From Saccoglossus kowalevskii (Eukaryota; Hemichordata; Enteropneusta; Harrimaniidae), in contig NW_003155238.1 in NCBI RefSeq assembly GCF_000003605.2, positions 748,696 to 776,277 of the forward strand: DNA of 27,582 nucleotides, written 5' to 3'. Below are positions 12,083 to 22,362 of the stretch, piece after piece (the first letter of the stretch is position 1; each line of letters begins with the position of its first letter). A program made the position numbers and the translations under genes. Under the pieces are notes generated by a model. That model had not been told where the DNA came from and ran no database searches. It worked only from the letters and a program-made list of their open reading frames with translations.

Positions 12083-12416
12083 GTTCTCGCATTATATCCC
12101 GAATTGCATGTGAAAATCATGTAATCAAATTTTATCATTGTAACAATATGTATATATGTGAATGTTGTAATTTAGCATTTTTCTCGGGTCAGTTTTGATA
12201 GAAGAATAGGTTGTTAAACGCCGACAACTGTATTGGTGGCGGGGCATCGGTTTACCGTTTTTGTATCAGAAAACTAGATTACTTGTTATACAAGAGTGTT
12301 TATCTCATTTAAATACAGTTACATGTACATTGTATGAGTGTATCACTATGATTGGTTCAGTGTATGGATATGATTGGTTGGGATTTCTATTTCAAATATG
12401 TTATGTTGGCCAATAT

Positions 12417-13140
12417 GTTCTAGATGTTTATTTGGCTAAAGTCAATGTGTTCTAGGTGTTTATTTGGCCAAAGTCAATGTGTTCTAGGTGTTTATTTGGC
12501 TAAAGTCAATATGTTCTAGGTGTTTATTTGTCCAAAGTCATTGTGTTCTAGGTGTTTATTTGGCTAAAGTCAATATGTTCTAGGTGTTTATTTGGCCAAA
12601 GTCAATATGTTCTAGGTGTTTATTTGGCCGAAGTCAATATATTCTAGGTGTATATTTGGCCAAAGTCAATATGTTCTTGGTGTTTATTTGGCAAAAGTCA
12701 ATATGTTCTTGGTGTTTATTTGGCCAAAGTCAATGTGTTCTAGGTGTTTATTTAGCTAAAGTCAATGTGTTCTAGGTGTTTATTTGGCTAAGTCAATATG
12801 TTCTAGGTGTTTATTTGGCCAAAGTCAATATATTCTAGGTGTATATTTGGCCAAAGTCAATATGTTCTTGGTGTTTATTTGGCTAAAGTCAATATGTTCT
12901 TGGTGTTTATTTGGCCAAAGTCAATGTGTTCTAGGTGTTTATTTGGCTAAAGTCAATGTGTTCTAGGTGTTTATTTGGCTAAAGTCAATGTGTTCTAGGT
13001 GTTTATTTGGCTAAAGTCAATATATTGTAGGTGTATATTTGGCCGAAGTCAATGTGTTCTAGGTGTTTATTTGTCTAAAGCTAGTTCAGTATATGTTTAT
13101 TGAACCAAATCCATTGATTGTGTTCTAGGTGTTTACAAAT
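12417..13140. repeat. 32-bp minisatellite, about 20 full units plus decayed copies
   Basis: The unit starts GTTCTAGGTGTTTATTTGG and ends AAAGTCAAT plus RT. I count twenty near-complete units from 12417 to about 13055. One unit near 12782 is 31 bp because an A is lost in CTAAAGTC. A broken unit and a partial one follow to about 13140. Variants are shared between units: TTCTTGG replaces TTCTAGG in some, and ATTCTAGGTGTATA marks others. A run of five variant units near 12608 recurs in the same order about 191 bp later, so a multi-unit block was duplicated. Each unit has a forkhead-like TGTTTAT, a T-box half-site AGGTGT and, often, TTTGGCCAAA. It is very unlikely to code for protein. Confidence 0.95.
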
Positions 13141-13676
13141 GTTCTGCACTGAGAGAAAAGAGAATAACTTGAGAAAACAGAAATTATTATCACTTTGGCT
13201 TTTCTAATAAAACCCATCAATGGACCCCAATAATGGTGTTCAGTTGATTTCAACTAAACGTTAAGTATGCTATAAAAAGTGTAAGGAAAATAGCAACAAA
13301 GAATTCAAAAAGAAAATGTATGCTAACAAAAAGGTCAATAATATTTATTGGTGCACTGTTTATTACCGGCCATACAATAACGCTACGTAAATGCATATTC
13401 AGTTCAGAGATTATCGTGACATATCAATAATGATATTTTAGATTAAAAATATATAAGTACCCAGAAGACTAAGGATGTGCTGGCTTTGTTTAAGTGGTGG
13501 AATTTAGACAGAAATAGGACAGTCTCGTGGGAAATGGAAAAAATGAAATTAATCACTATGTAGTGTATACTTCAGTTGTTGAATTTCATTGTGAGGTTTT
13601 TTTTTACCAATCAATAGAAAAAAAATATTGATTAGAGGATGTTTTAGTTTAAAACTCAGATCATTTACTTTTAATG

Positions 13677-13693
13677 TTTTTTTTTTTTTTTTT
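13677..13693. repeat. Poly(T) run of 17
   Basis: Seventeen T are followed by GGGAGG. No retroelement body was recognised on the minus strand. Confidence 0.9.
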
Positions 13694-14210
13694 GGGAGGT
13701 CAAGAATAAGTTCAATTAAGATGTTTTATCTAGTAAAATGAGTTGCTTTCAAGTGATCGAAATGAGACATTGAAATTGTACTTGACCTAAAGAAAAGTTA
13801 ATTAAACCGATTCATTACATGATGGAGTGTGTTGACGAATAGTGAATTGAGATCGTTTGAATATTTTTTTTTCATCAGTGCTTTTAATATTACTTTGTTA
13901 GTGTGCATATATTATTTTTCAAATTATTTTACTTAATTGTTGAAGTATTTTTTTAATTGTCGGAATACTATGTTTGCGCTGTGATGTGCTGCCCCTCAGG
14001 TTATGCATATGACCTTCTCACCCCTGTGCTATTGTGGTATAGTCTTAATGTATGAGGATGGAATAAACTTTAGTTGATTGTAGTATTCCCATAGGGAATG
14101 GGTACTTTAACTATGAGATATAGGAGCAAGTGGAGTGTGCAAGACAAGTGCGTGAAATAGTTTCCATTCCGTAGTGCTTCTCACATGCTTTTTCAGTTAT
14201 ATTATAAAAA

Positions 14211-14230
14211 TATATATATATATATATATA
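14211..14230. repeat. (TA)10 microsatellite
   Basis: Ten TA dinucleotides follow ATTATAAAAA. Confidence 0.95.
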
Positions 14231-14857
14231 GTGTAAGTGTAAATGAGTGTTTTTGTCATTTTTATTTAATTGTAGATATTTCAGGTATCGATTTTATAAT
14301 TATGCACAACAACAGTGAGGAGATACTATCATTTGTTACACTTTTTCTTAGTTATTAAAATTAAAGTGTCTGTTTTCAAAAAAAAAATTGCCCGATTATA
14401 AAGGCACTTTATACATTTCTTCTCTCCCCTGAATCTTGACAATTATGTAAAATAAAAGACCTATGTCAGTTTCCCACAGCCCTATTTTTTTTCCATGATT
14501 TATTTATTTAATATGGCTACATGTCATTTATTAGACGCGGTTTCATTGTCAGTAAAGAAAAGAAGATTTATTGTTTATTAAATTATTACGATAACAAAAT
14601 AATAGAGAAAATCATAATAAAATGGCGTAATGATTCTGCAACATTGTGGTTTTATTCCGGCATTATCTTTATGGAACATGTACCATTAAGCTCTAATGAT
14701 GGATATCATTCTTAATTTTAAAAAATGACATTTTCAAAATTGTTTATAGAAGATTTGGAGAATGAGATATGTATTGCGAGCACCTAAAGATGAAATAGAC
14801 AATCGTTTTGGTGATCTGTCAAGACGAGTGAATTGAAACTGTAACATCACTCAATTT

Positions 14858-14868
14858 GGGGGGGGGGG
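14858..14868. repeat. Homopolymer run of 11 G
   Basis: Eleven G lie within AT-rich intron. Confidence 0.95.
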
Positions 14869-15519
14869 ATTTATTAAAAGTTAAAATTTAAGTGCATCAT
14901 ATTAGACTATATTTTTAGATTCATCATGATTAATTCAAGACAAGTAAAGTAAAGTAAACGTATAAATTACGCTGTGGCTCATTTATTGTTTTGCCTTCGT
15001 AAGTTTAAATGAACAAGAAGCTCTGAAATAGGAGGCAAGTCAGACATACACTGTTGCCATATTTCTTTGATGCAGGACTGTTCTGTTACCGTTGAAATGT
15101 TAAATTTTAAGATCTGCACGAACGGACACATATAAATTAAACATACTTACGTTTCATATATTCAATATATTTTATATCAACATAAAAATAAAAAAACTCA
15201 CAAAAATTAAAATAAACACAAAAGTATCAAAATTATTTAGATTTTGACTTTTTTGATTCAAAGTTGCTGCCAGGTTGAAGTGCATCATTGCCATTACTAT
15301 GGTAACAGGTGGAGCTCCAGCAAAATGTGAAAAATGTGACAAGCATCTTTCAGTTTCTTGTAAAATACTGATTTTGTATACCGGGGTAGCTACAAACAAG
15401 AGGATTATCGTCTAAACTGTTTGACCCAACTATTTCGTCAAGTATTGTATATACATGTATCAGATCAGTAATGAGTCTGATTTCATAAAATTTTCACGGT
15501 CAATTGTCGCAGTCTTGAT

Positions 15520-15527
15520 ATTTGCAT
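15520..15527 (+). promoter_or_regulatory. Perfect POU octamer ATTTGCAT
   Basis: This is an exact octamer about 460 bases upstream of exon A, in a block of mixed composition (about 15440-15600). It is a motif match only. Confidence 0.3.
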
Positions 15528-15953
15528 AACATCTGTAGTCATCAATACGAGTTTATTAACTGCATTGCATTGTGGGTAGTAGCGTGCACCTGAAATGCGT
15601 CTTTCTTGAGTATTTATTGAATGTTTGCCTTGAATTTGAAAAAATAATTTGTCAATGTTTTATTTTGTTGTTTTGTCTCGTATCTTTGATGACTGAATTC
15701 TGAAACAGTTTGATTTTATTTTATTTTTTGGTTATGTGCAGTTTACCCCGCCCTGATTGGGTAACTGTTTATTGTGCCTACTATTTGTTGTGCCAACTAT
15801 CGTGTCGACCTCTCTCATCACTATTCGCATCGTCTTTGTGTTGTAACAGTGTTTGTTATCAGGAGTGTCATCTTTTGATAAGAAAACATGAAATTCATCT
15901 TATTAGAATCTCCAATTAGGCATGAAGTGGACTGAAATTCGACAAAATTGTTG

Positions 15954-15987
15954 TACTAACATTTTCTTTTTTATCTCTCGGCAGCAG
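15954..15987 (+). promoter_or_regulatory. Branch point and tandem (NAGNAG) acceptor of exon A
   Basis: TACTAAC at 15954-15960 matches the ideal branch-point sequence. It is followed by the pyrimidine-rich TTTTCTTTTTTATCTCTC and then GCAGCAG. AG at 15983-15984 and again at 15986-15987 are both usable. Both keep the reading frame, and the choice adds or removes one Ser codon just before RPGRPPKR. Confidence 0.75.
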
Positions 15988-16100
15988 TCGCCCTGGGAGA
16001 CCACCAAAGCGAACACTGCCTCCCCCAGGTCTGTCACCCTCGGGCCATTTCCTATTGAAAAAACCCAAAATAGAGAACGGTTGCTTAACAAACGGCATAG
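15985..16100 (+). CDS. dac: dachshund exon A (RPGRPPKR exon)
   Basis: This internal exon is read from CGC at 15989 as RPGRPPKRTLPPPGLSPSG, then HFLLKKPKIENG and CLTNGI. The last base, G, belongs to a codon split by the next intron. RPGRPPKR is a signature segment that follows the DD1 domain in Dachshund proteins. Its basic, AT-hook-like GRP core and the KKPKIE stretch could serve nuclear localisation or DNA contact (inference). The acceptor is a CAGCAG pair, so the exon may start at 15985 or 15988. The donor is a strong GTGAGT at 16101. It is GC-richer than its flanks. The 5' end falls after two bases of a codon, so an upstream coding exon, presumably with DD1, lies before the window. Exon identity is less certain than for C-F because only the RPGRPPKR block is conserved. 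Confidence 0.87.
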
Positions 16101-16147
16101 GTGAGTTGTTTTCTCCTTGTCTCTTGTTTTTCTTTTTTTTTTTTAGC

Positions 16148-16160
16148 ATTCCATGGAAAC
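16148..16160 (-). promoter_or_regulatory. X-box-like palindrome just after exon A
   Basis: ATTCCATGGAAAC reads on the minus strand as GTTTCCATGGAAT, close to the RFX X-box pattern (GTTNCC, short centre, GGNAAC). It lies 48 bases past the exon A donor. Confidence 0.35.
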
Positions 16161-17044
16161 ACAGAAATGCTGATTTTAATTTAATGAATTTGTCCGTTAG
16201 GCATTTTTAAAAATATTGATTAAGTTCTTTCATTCTGCAGCTGGAGCCGCAGTGGTAGTTAATTTCCTCTCGCTGTTAATGCGCTCAGATTGTCATCTTT
16301 GTAATTACCTGAACTGAGCAATATTATCTACATCTGTAATTACACAGGATTTCGTTTCTAGTTTACAGTGTCATGTTGACCTAATCATCCCTCTAATAAC
16401 CATTGATAGATGATGCTGTTCTGTGTTAAATACTGCATCCAAACCATGCAAATACCTATTTATAGGGGTGTAAGGTAGGAAATGTTGGAGGGACCAAATT
16501 GTGATATCCGTTTGTAAAGATTCTATGATAAAGATGAAATTGTTGCTGATGAGAGAAATCTGCAACAGATGAAGCTACATATATTGCGATGATGTGTGAA
16601 ATTTACTTTGAAAAAAAACAAAACAAGCAAATGTATAGAATTTCAACACAAATAAAAATACGAAAACGCTAATATTCTTTAAATAATTGTAATGAAAACC
16701 TAAAAATGTTTAATTCATGTTTATATTGCCGTTGTTTATCCATGCACCCATCTTTTATTGTGCAAGAATAGAATTCATTATGGAATATGAAAAATGCTGG
16801 TAGGTACACTTCGTGGCCATACGTTTCAATTTGAAATAATAAATATTTGGATGACACGCTATTCTAACTAGAATGCTAAGAACATTAAGTAGTTAATATA
16901 TATTTGTAATAGAGAGTTAGTGCTATTTGTAATAGCACATTTTGGTGTATACATAAAACCATCAAAATATGGTTGACAATTTTGGGGTAGAGTTTGTGAG
17001 AAATCTAGCCACATTTCGGTCTTAACATGAATTATCACTTTAAA

Positions 17045-17057
17045 CCCCCCCCCCCCC
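17045..17057. repeat. Homopolymer run of 13 C
   Basis: Thirteen C form the longest of the four G/C homopolymers in the window. Confidence 0.95.
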
Positions 17058-20000
17058 AATATTTATTGATAAAACTTGTAAATTAAACAATAATGACATG
17101 TTATAAAATTTGTCTAATATCAATCTCTGCTTTCTCTTAGTGTTGACTTTAATACGAGTGAAAGTCAAAAGTTCACAGGTCAGAAGGGCAGGGTCCGTTT
17201 CTCTACAAACTTATTACAAGTAGATAGACATGTTTGCTTGGTACCTGTCACCTTGCTTTTGTCATTTCACTTGAATCCACCTTAGCTTAATGCTTAATCT
17301 TCCCTGGACAGGTTTCAAATGAACAGCTTGGCGAGTGATCAAAGGCAATTTCATATCCCCAGTAACAGTATTAGACTATTTTAATTATAATCTAAAATTT
17401 GTGTAGAAATTTTAATGAAAGCGAAAAGCTTGTATTCTTAAAATAATTTTCTCCTATTTTACATTTGTAATATTGGGAAAAACGTACATGTAACTAAATA
17501 TTGAATATTTTTGTCTTATTGTTTAGCTCGAATAAAAATAAATAAAATGATCGTATATGTACTTGCTGACAAATACAGACCTTTTAATCCATGTTGTTTG
17601 CACAATTTTGCAGACAGCTCTTGAGAAAGAGTTTTATGACACATTCACCTGTCGAGAGTTGTATTTATTGAAAGTAGTTTTCGATAATAATTTTGACAGA
17701 TATACAATACGGTTTGTTTTGTCAGCTTGGCAAATAATCTGAAATTGTAATAAAACGTCAGCGCTCTGTCATAAATCTCAACTTGTATCAATAGAAACAT
17801 TGTGTAAACCCAAATAAATTTTGATTTTTTATTTCCATTCTGGCATTTTTGTTGGACATTGATAAATATTTTCGTCAATTTTAATGCTGGTTGTTCCTTG
17901 TGTGTGGTCAGAATACTAAAAAAATGCCTGGCTGCGGCGACTGCTATAAAAACATTAATGGTCACAATAACATGGGTTTGTTTTCTAATCAGACTGTTTG
18001 ATCACAATAAATGTTTAATGACTTTTAAAAGCAGAGATGCGAGGAATTTGGATGAATTTTTGATATTATTAAGTGCAGTTCAAGAATATTAATTTTCATG
18101 AACATGAACAAAGTTTTGTGTTTTTTTCTTGTGTTTTATTGGTTGCATTCCCAATTCGATGGTTACTGATTATTATTTATATTATTTAATACACTTTAAA
18201 ATTCATGCTGCTTTTGCTACAAATTGGAAGACATTGTAGACTTGCGCTATAGCCGAAATGAAAGAATCATATTTGTCTGGACAAGAACACAGCGTATTCA
18301 ACTCATATACAACTTTTTTGTTTCATTACTATATCCATGACAACTGTTGTTGTTATTCTGTTATTTAAGATGTTGAAGAGTTAATGATGAAACAAACAAT
18401 AAAATAAAGAATTTTTTGTAGAATTGTTGATTCGTGAGGGATTAGTGATACGACTTAAATTAGGTCACATTTTATTGAAAGTAAAACCTCTCAAGTTTAA
18501 GATTATTAAAAACCGTTGATCTAGGGTGTCTAATTAACTTGTCAATGATTGATGATATCTGTGTTTATTCATAAATCTAAAATAAGTCACATTCCAATGT
18601 AGTTGCATGCTGGGATAGTATTTGCTAATTTCTAGTTTTTGTTAGTTCAGATTGACTGACATGTTACGACAATGTTAAAAATCAAGTCCATATTCAATGA
18701 ATGATTAGGTAGTAAAACAATTTACAAATTTTTGTGAAAGTATATTTTCCAACAACAAAAAATTAAAAAATTTATTTTTAAATTTTCTTGAAAAAAAACA
18801 ATGCACATACATTTTTGTGTTAAAAGTTTTTTTTTTGGAAAACAAAAAGATAACCATACATTGTTGTATTGGAGAGCAAGTAACATATCAGTTAATGGAA
18901 AAGAAGTTCCCTGGAGTAACCTAGTCTGTTAATGACATTTTACAAAACCATTGTAAACATTTGGTGAATAAAAATAAGCTCCCTCATGCACTTGACCTTT
19001 TATCCAACTTAAACATACATTTGTTTCCTATTTTGAAAGCTTCAGTAACACTTGCAGTCAAACAGACAGACTTCTTCAGTTTTGAGTCTTTTGACAAGTG
19101 TTTATTCTCAGCTGTTTTTTCTTTTCTTGTTCTCATTGTGTCGGCCATGTTTTCTTTACAACATAGGGAGAGTAGATACTATGTCAACAAAATTCTTCTG
19201 TAATATAAATAGGAAATCTAAACATTTGCGATTATTATTTTAATATTATTATTATTTTTATATGTGTAAACACACTTTTGATGCAGACAATGCCAAGATT
19301 ATGCTGTTAGGTAAACAACTAAATTTGCACTTTTAAACTCGCCCCATACTTTGAAGAAAAAAAAAAAAAAATTTGTAATTTATCTCGTCATATACGTTAG
19401 AAAACATCTCTATTATCTTCTAATGTTGTCATCTAATTAATTATTCTGTATGCACCGTGTCAAAATGGTACCAGTGTAGTCTCTGAATATCTGTTTTTGA
19501 TTAAAAATTCTGGTTTCTATAGTTGATTATTGAAGTGAACAATGTACTTAGAGTTCATAATCCAAAATATATGTGAATTTCTCCAGTGAAATGCACAGGC
19601 TGAAATATTTTTTTTTTAAATTGAAAGGATTAGTGACTAATAAAGGCCCTGCTGTTGGGGTGAAAAGATTAGATAATTGGAAAATAAAACATTTAATTAA
19701 CAAATTTCTGTGATATATCTTAAACTGAATGGTTTTTTTTTGTGTCTGGTAGGATACAGCAGGAAAGCACACTGATAACTTGTAACCTATATGTGTAAAG
19801 CCGCTTTCTTTTAAGCAACGGTTTCATGGCAATTTAGCGAAATAATTGGCACCTAACCTAATTATTCGGCTGCAGACTTCTAACCATGTTTTTCCCCTCA
19901 GTTATTACAAATTCACTGAGCTAGAAAAATATTCCACGACTTTGAAGCCGCCCTGTGCCGATATACGATATAAGATATAAGCGTATGGTATGCATGCTGT

Positions 20001-21219
20001 CGAGTTGGCATTCAATTGATAGCAGTTACAGAGTACACACTGGTAATAAAATGATTGAGTCCCTGTTTAACTTGGTGATAGTCTTGATATCCAATCCGAG
20101 AAACTGGAAACCTGTGCCCTGAAGAGCTCCAAATCTAATTTGCCTGCCGTAGCCTATCACATGCAGTGCAAATTACTCTCAGTTGTAACAGCTGGGAGCG
20201 GAGTTTAAATGTTGATTTCTGTGGCTAATTTTGTGACTGGTATATCTTATTACCTTATTGGCAAATATAATGATGAAGAATAGACTGTAGGAGTGGACGT
20301 AGTTCAAAGGTTACGGTGTATACTTGTAGTAACTGTGTAAAGCTCTCTAAGCTATTATTAAAAAGAGAGAGAGGGCAACACTGAGCGGCTGCGACACACC
20401 ATAGTGCTCTATTAGTTATACATGAACGTATTACAAGCTGTGGCTTCGTGCAACAGTGGTCATATTCAATGCATCGCAATTGCTTAATCTGATTGAAATA
20501 TATGTTTATGAAATAATCTTACAGTTACGCACATTTCCAAAATGTCCCTGAAATATTTGTTCAATTGACGTTATCAAGTAAAGTCCAATTCGTTTTGAGG
20601 ATTTTTTTTTTCATCTCTTTGTCTGGTAGCTTGGGATATGAAGTAAGGTGTTGCTTTTAATTATTTTAAGACATCTTCATCATCATTTCCTACCAGTTTA
20701 CATGAATAACTTAAATTTGCTGTTTCCAGTTATTGCTTTAAACCAACATTGGCCTGCACTGGTCTTCCTCACAATAACAACTCATATAAACAACAACAGA
20801 TCAATACGTCTTAAATTAGTCTTTTAAATTATTTTGTCGCATCAACGTATAATAGAAATTGGATCTATGACACATTTGTGAGTTCTCCAACTGTTACCAC
20901 AACTGTATTTACATAATCAGTGTACTTATATCTCCCAAAGGTCACACATAATTTTCATAGCGACTGTATTTATCGCACTTGAGTTACACCTCCAGTTACA
21001 TCCGTGCCAAATCCATTGTTTTGCCACAGTTTCTCATAACAATTGTACATATAATGCCCCTCGTTCTACCCAGGTGTTACGTGCATGGCGGCTACAACGT
21101 AATACAATAGTTTATAACAGAATCTAATTGAAATGGGTTAATTATTTGTAAATTAATTTGCAATTTTTCCTCACTAAGTAGTATAGGCAAAATGTTAACA
21201 GAAAAAGGGGACGAGGGTT

Positions 21220-21233
21220 GTTTCCATGGCAAC
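21220..21233. promoter_or_regulatory. X-box motif GTTTCCATGGCAAC
   Basis: This near-perfect palindrome fits the RFX X-box consensus and is identical over 14 bases to the site at 23567-23580. It lies in the intron before exon B. RFX binding is inferred from the motif only. Confidence 0.45.
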
Positions 21234-22020
21234 TGATGCAGGATTTTTAATGATGTGTTTTTTCTCATCTGTAGATGTAAATTTTTAATTTTGATTGCGT
21301 TAATACAAAGGGGAATGTCAGATTTCATGGTACAATGTTCTGTATCACGAATTTGTTTGCATCTGTTATAGTATATTGCGTTTGATCAGCTTGGAGCTTT
21401 TATGATTTGTGGGATGGAGGTTTTTATTGTTAGTCACTGTGTATCTAATATTTATATTAAGTAATTAAATATTCCCAAAAAAAAATTATAATCACAATAT
21501 CATTTATTGAGACTTTTGTGCTTTTTGCTTCTTAAATAAATACTACTTATTGATGAAAACGAACGTCTCTAGACGCTAGATTTAATGACGAAGCATCAAA
21601 CGTACAACAAACACAGTTTTCTTCTAGCGCAAACATTTGTGCAAAGCTGAGTCTGTAAAGTATTCACGCAGGGTTGTCATAGTTCTGGTAGAAAGAGCAT
21701 AAAACATATTGATTCAGTGTGAAGAGTGGACACGTATATCTTTGTGCTTTGTAAGCCTTGATTCCCACATTCAACATATTAAAACGGTTCTTAAAAATGG
21801 TTCGCCAGTTTTTTTCAATGGTTTCTCTTGTTCCTACACGTTGATGATCATTTTAGATCAAACAGGGTTAGTTTTTCATGATATGCAGACAAAAATTATT
21901 GGGACTATTTTCTGAACATTACTATTTGTTGCGAAATAGTTTCAAAGTAGTGCCAAGTTTTTCCAGTACTAAGAGGGCAGACTAACTCCTGCATAGATTT
22001 CTCCGGTTTTTCACCTCTAG

Positions 22021-22362
22021 GACTCCGAGATGGGAAAACAGTTGGTATCCCTAATGGATACCTATCTCCATACCTTCTTACCACCCACCCAAGTATGATG
22101 CCCACATCTCTCGCCATGGTAACCAGCCACTCTAGTATGCATGCCAGCCATCGACATGACGAACCCATTTCACTCTCTGTCAACACGACCGCAAAATCTG
22201 ATGGGACATCGGCAAAAAGTGATAAATCTCCAAGCAGCAGTGACCTTAGCTCACCACGTTCTGGGATTGATAGACCGAAAGAACAACAGTGCTCACCGCC
22301 CAGAAAGGAGGCAGAAAAAGAACATGAAAGACACACAGATGTAAAATCACACAAAGATTCAG
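22021..22362 (+). CDS. dac: dachshund exon B (Ser/Thr/Pro-rich linker)
   Basis: The 342-base exon encodes about 114 residues. It begins LRDGKTVGIPNGYLSPYLLT, passes through SMMPTSLAMVTSHSSMHASH, then SDKSPSSSDLSSPRSG, and ends in the charged stretch KEAEKEHERHTDVKSHKDS. This is the low-complexity linker between the N-terminal and C-terminal domains, which is poorly conserved among Dachshund proteins. The methionine-rich hydrophobic start resembles the PNGL...MMMPH stretch of vertebrate DACH in character (from memory, not aligned). The exon is supported by the acceptor CACCTCTAG at 22020, the donor GTAAAG at 22363, a continuous frame, and matching phases on both sides. The frame stays open for a further 107 bases into the intron, so intron retention would add a short alternative tail ending at 22469. 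Ser-Pro sites could be phosphorylated (inference). Confidence 0.87.

Larger units (their letters stand above)
4441..12416 (+). other. Non-coding AT-rich sequence between the two minisatellites
   Basis: No exon or RNA gene is supported. Open frames such as the 118-residue one at 4919-5275 look like chance. Contents worth naming are a perfect octamer followed by ATTAATTA (6042-6057), a 17-A run (7964-7980), a 15-A run near 10391, an ATTA tetranucleotide run (about 9347-9364), a TTTAGCTAA cluster (about 9220-9400), a 16-bp inverted repeat (9715-9769), a degenerate about 53-bp tandem duplication (about 9828-9935), AATTATATAAAAAT repeats (about 10863-10892), an 11-C run, and a 12-bp perfect palindrome (12071-12082). 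It is probably intronic, by position. Confidence 0.6.
13141..15984 (+). other. Non-coding intron sequence leading up to exon A
   Basis: No coding exon is seen. It contains a 17-T run (13677-13693), a TA microsatellite (14211-14230), an 11-G run (14858-14868), a perfect octamer ATTTGCAT (15520-15527), GCATTGTGGGTAGT near 15567, and the branch point and acceptor of exon A at the end. The 69-residue open frame at 15710-15919 has no family resemblance. Confidence 0.65.
16101..22020 (+). other. dac: dac intron between exons A and B (5920 bp)
   Basis: The intron starts GTGAGT and ends TTTTTCACCTCTAG. A branch-point-like GACTAAC sits at 21980-21986. The phase fits exactly: one base carried from exon A plus two from exon B make a Gly codon. 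It contains X-box-like palindromes at 16148-16160 and 21220-21233, a 13-C run, GCATGCTGGGATAGTA at about 18605, and a more complex block at about 19795-20480. No further exon was recognised, though a small or skipped exon cannot be ruled out. Confidence 0.85.

Noticed and set aside
12584-12966. Two open frames with a 32-residue repeating protein
   Set aside because: They arise because a 32-bp DNA repeat is read through all three frames in turn. They stay open only where TTCTAG has become TTCTTG, and normal units carry an in-frame TAG.
15710-15919. Cys/Leu-rich 69-residue open frame before exon A
   Set aside because: No resemblance to Dachshund. It ends 65 bases before a clear branch point and acceptor, so it is intron.
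21905-22354. 149-residue minus-strand open frame
   Set aside because: It is the shadow of dac exon B, whose plus-strand frame fits splice sites and phases.
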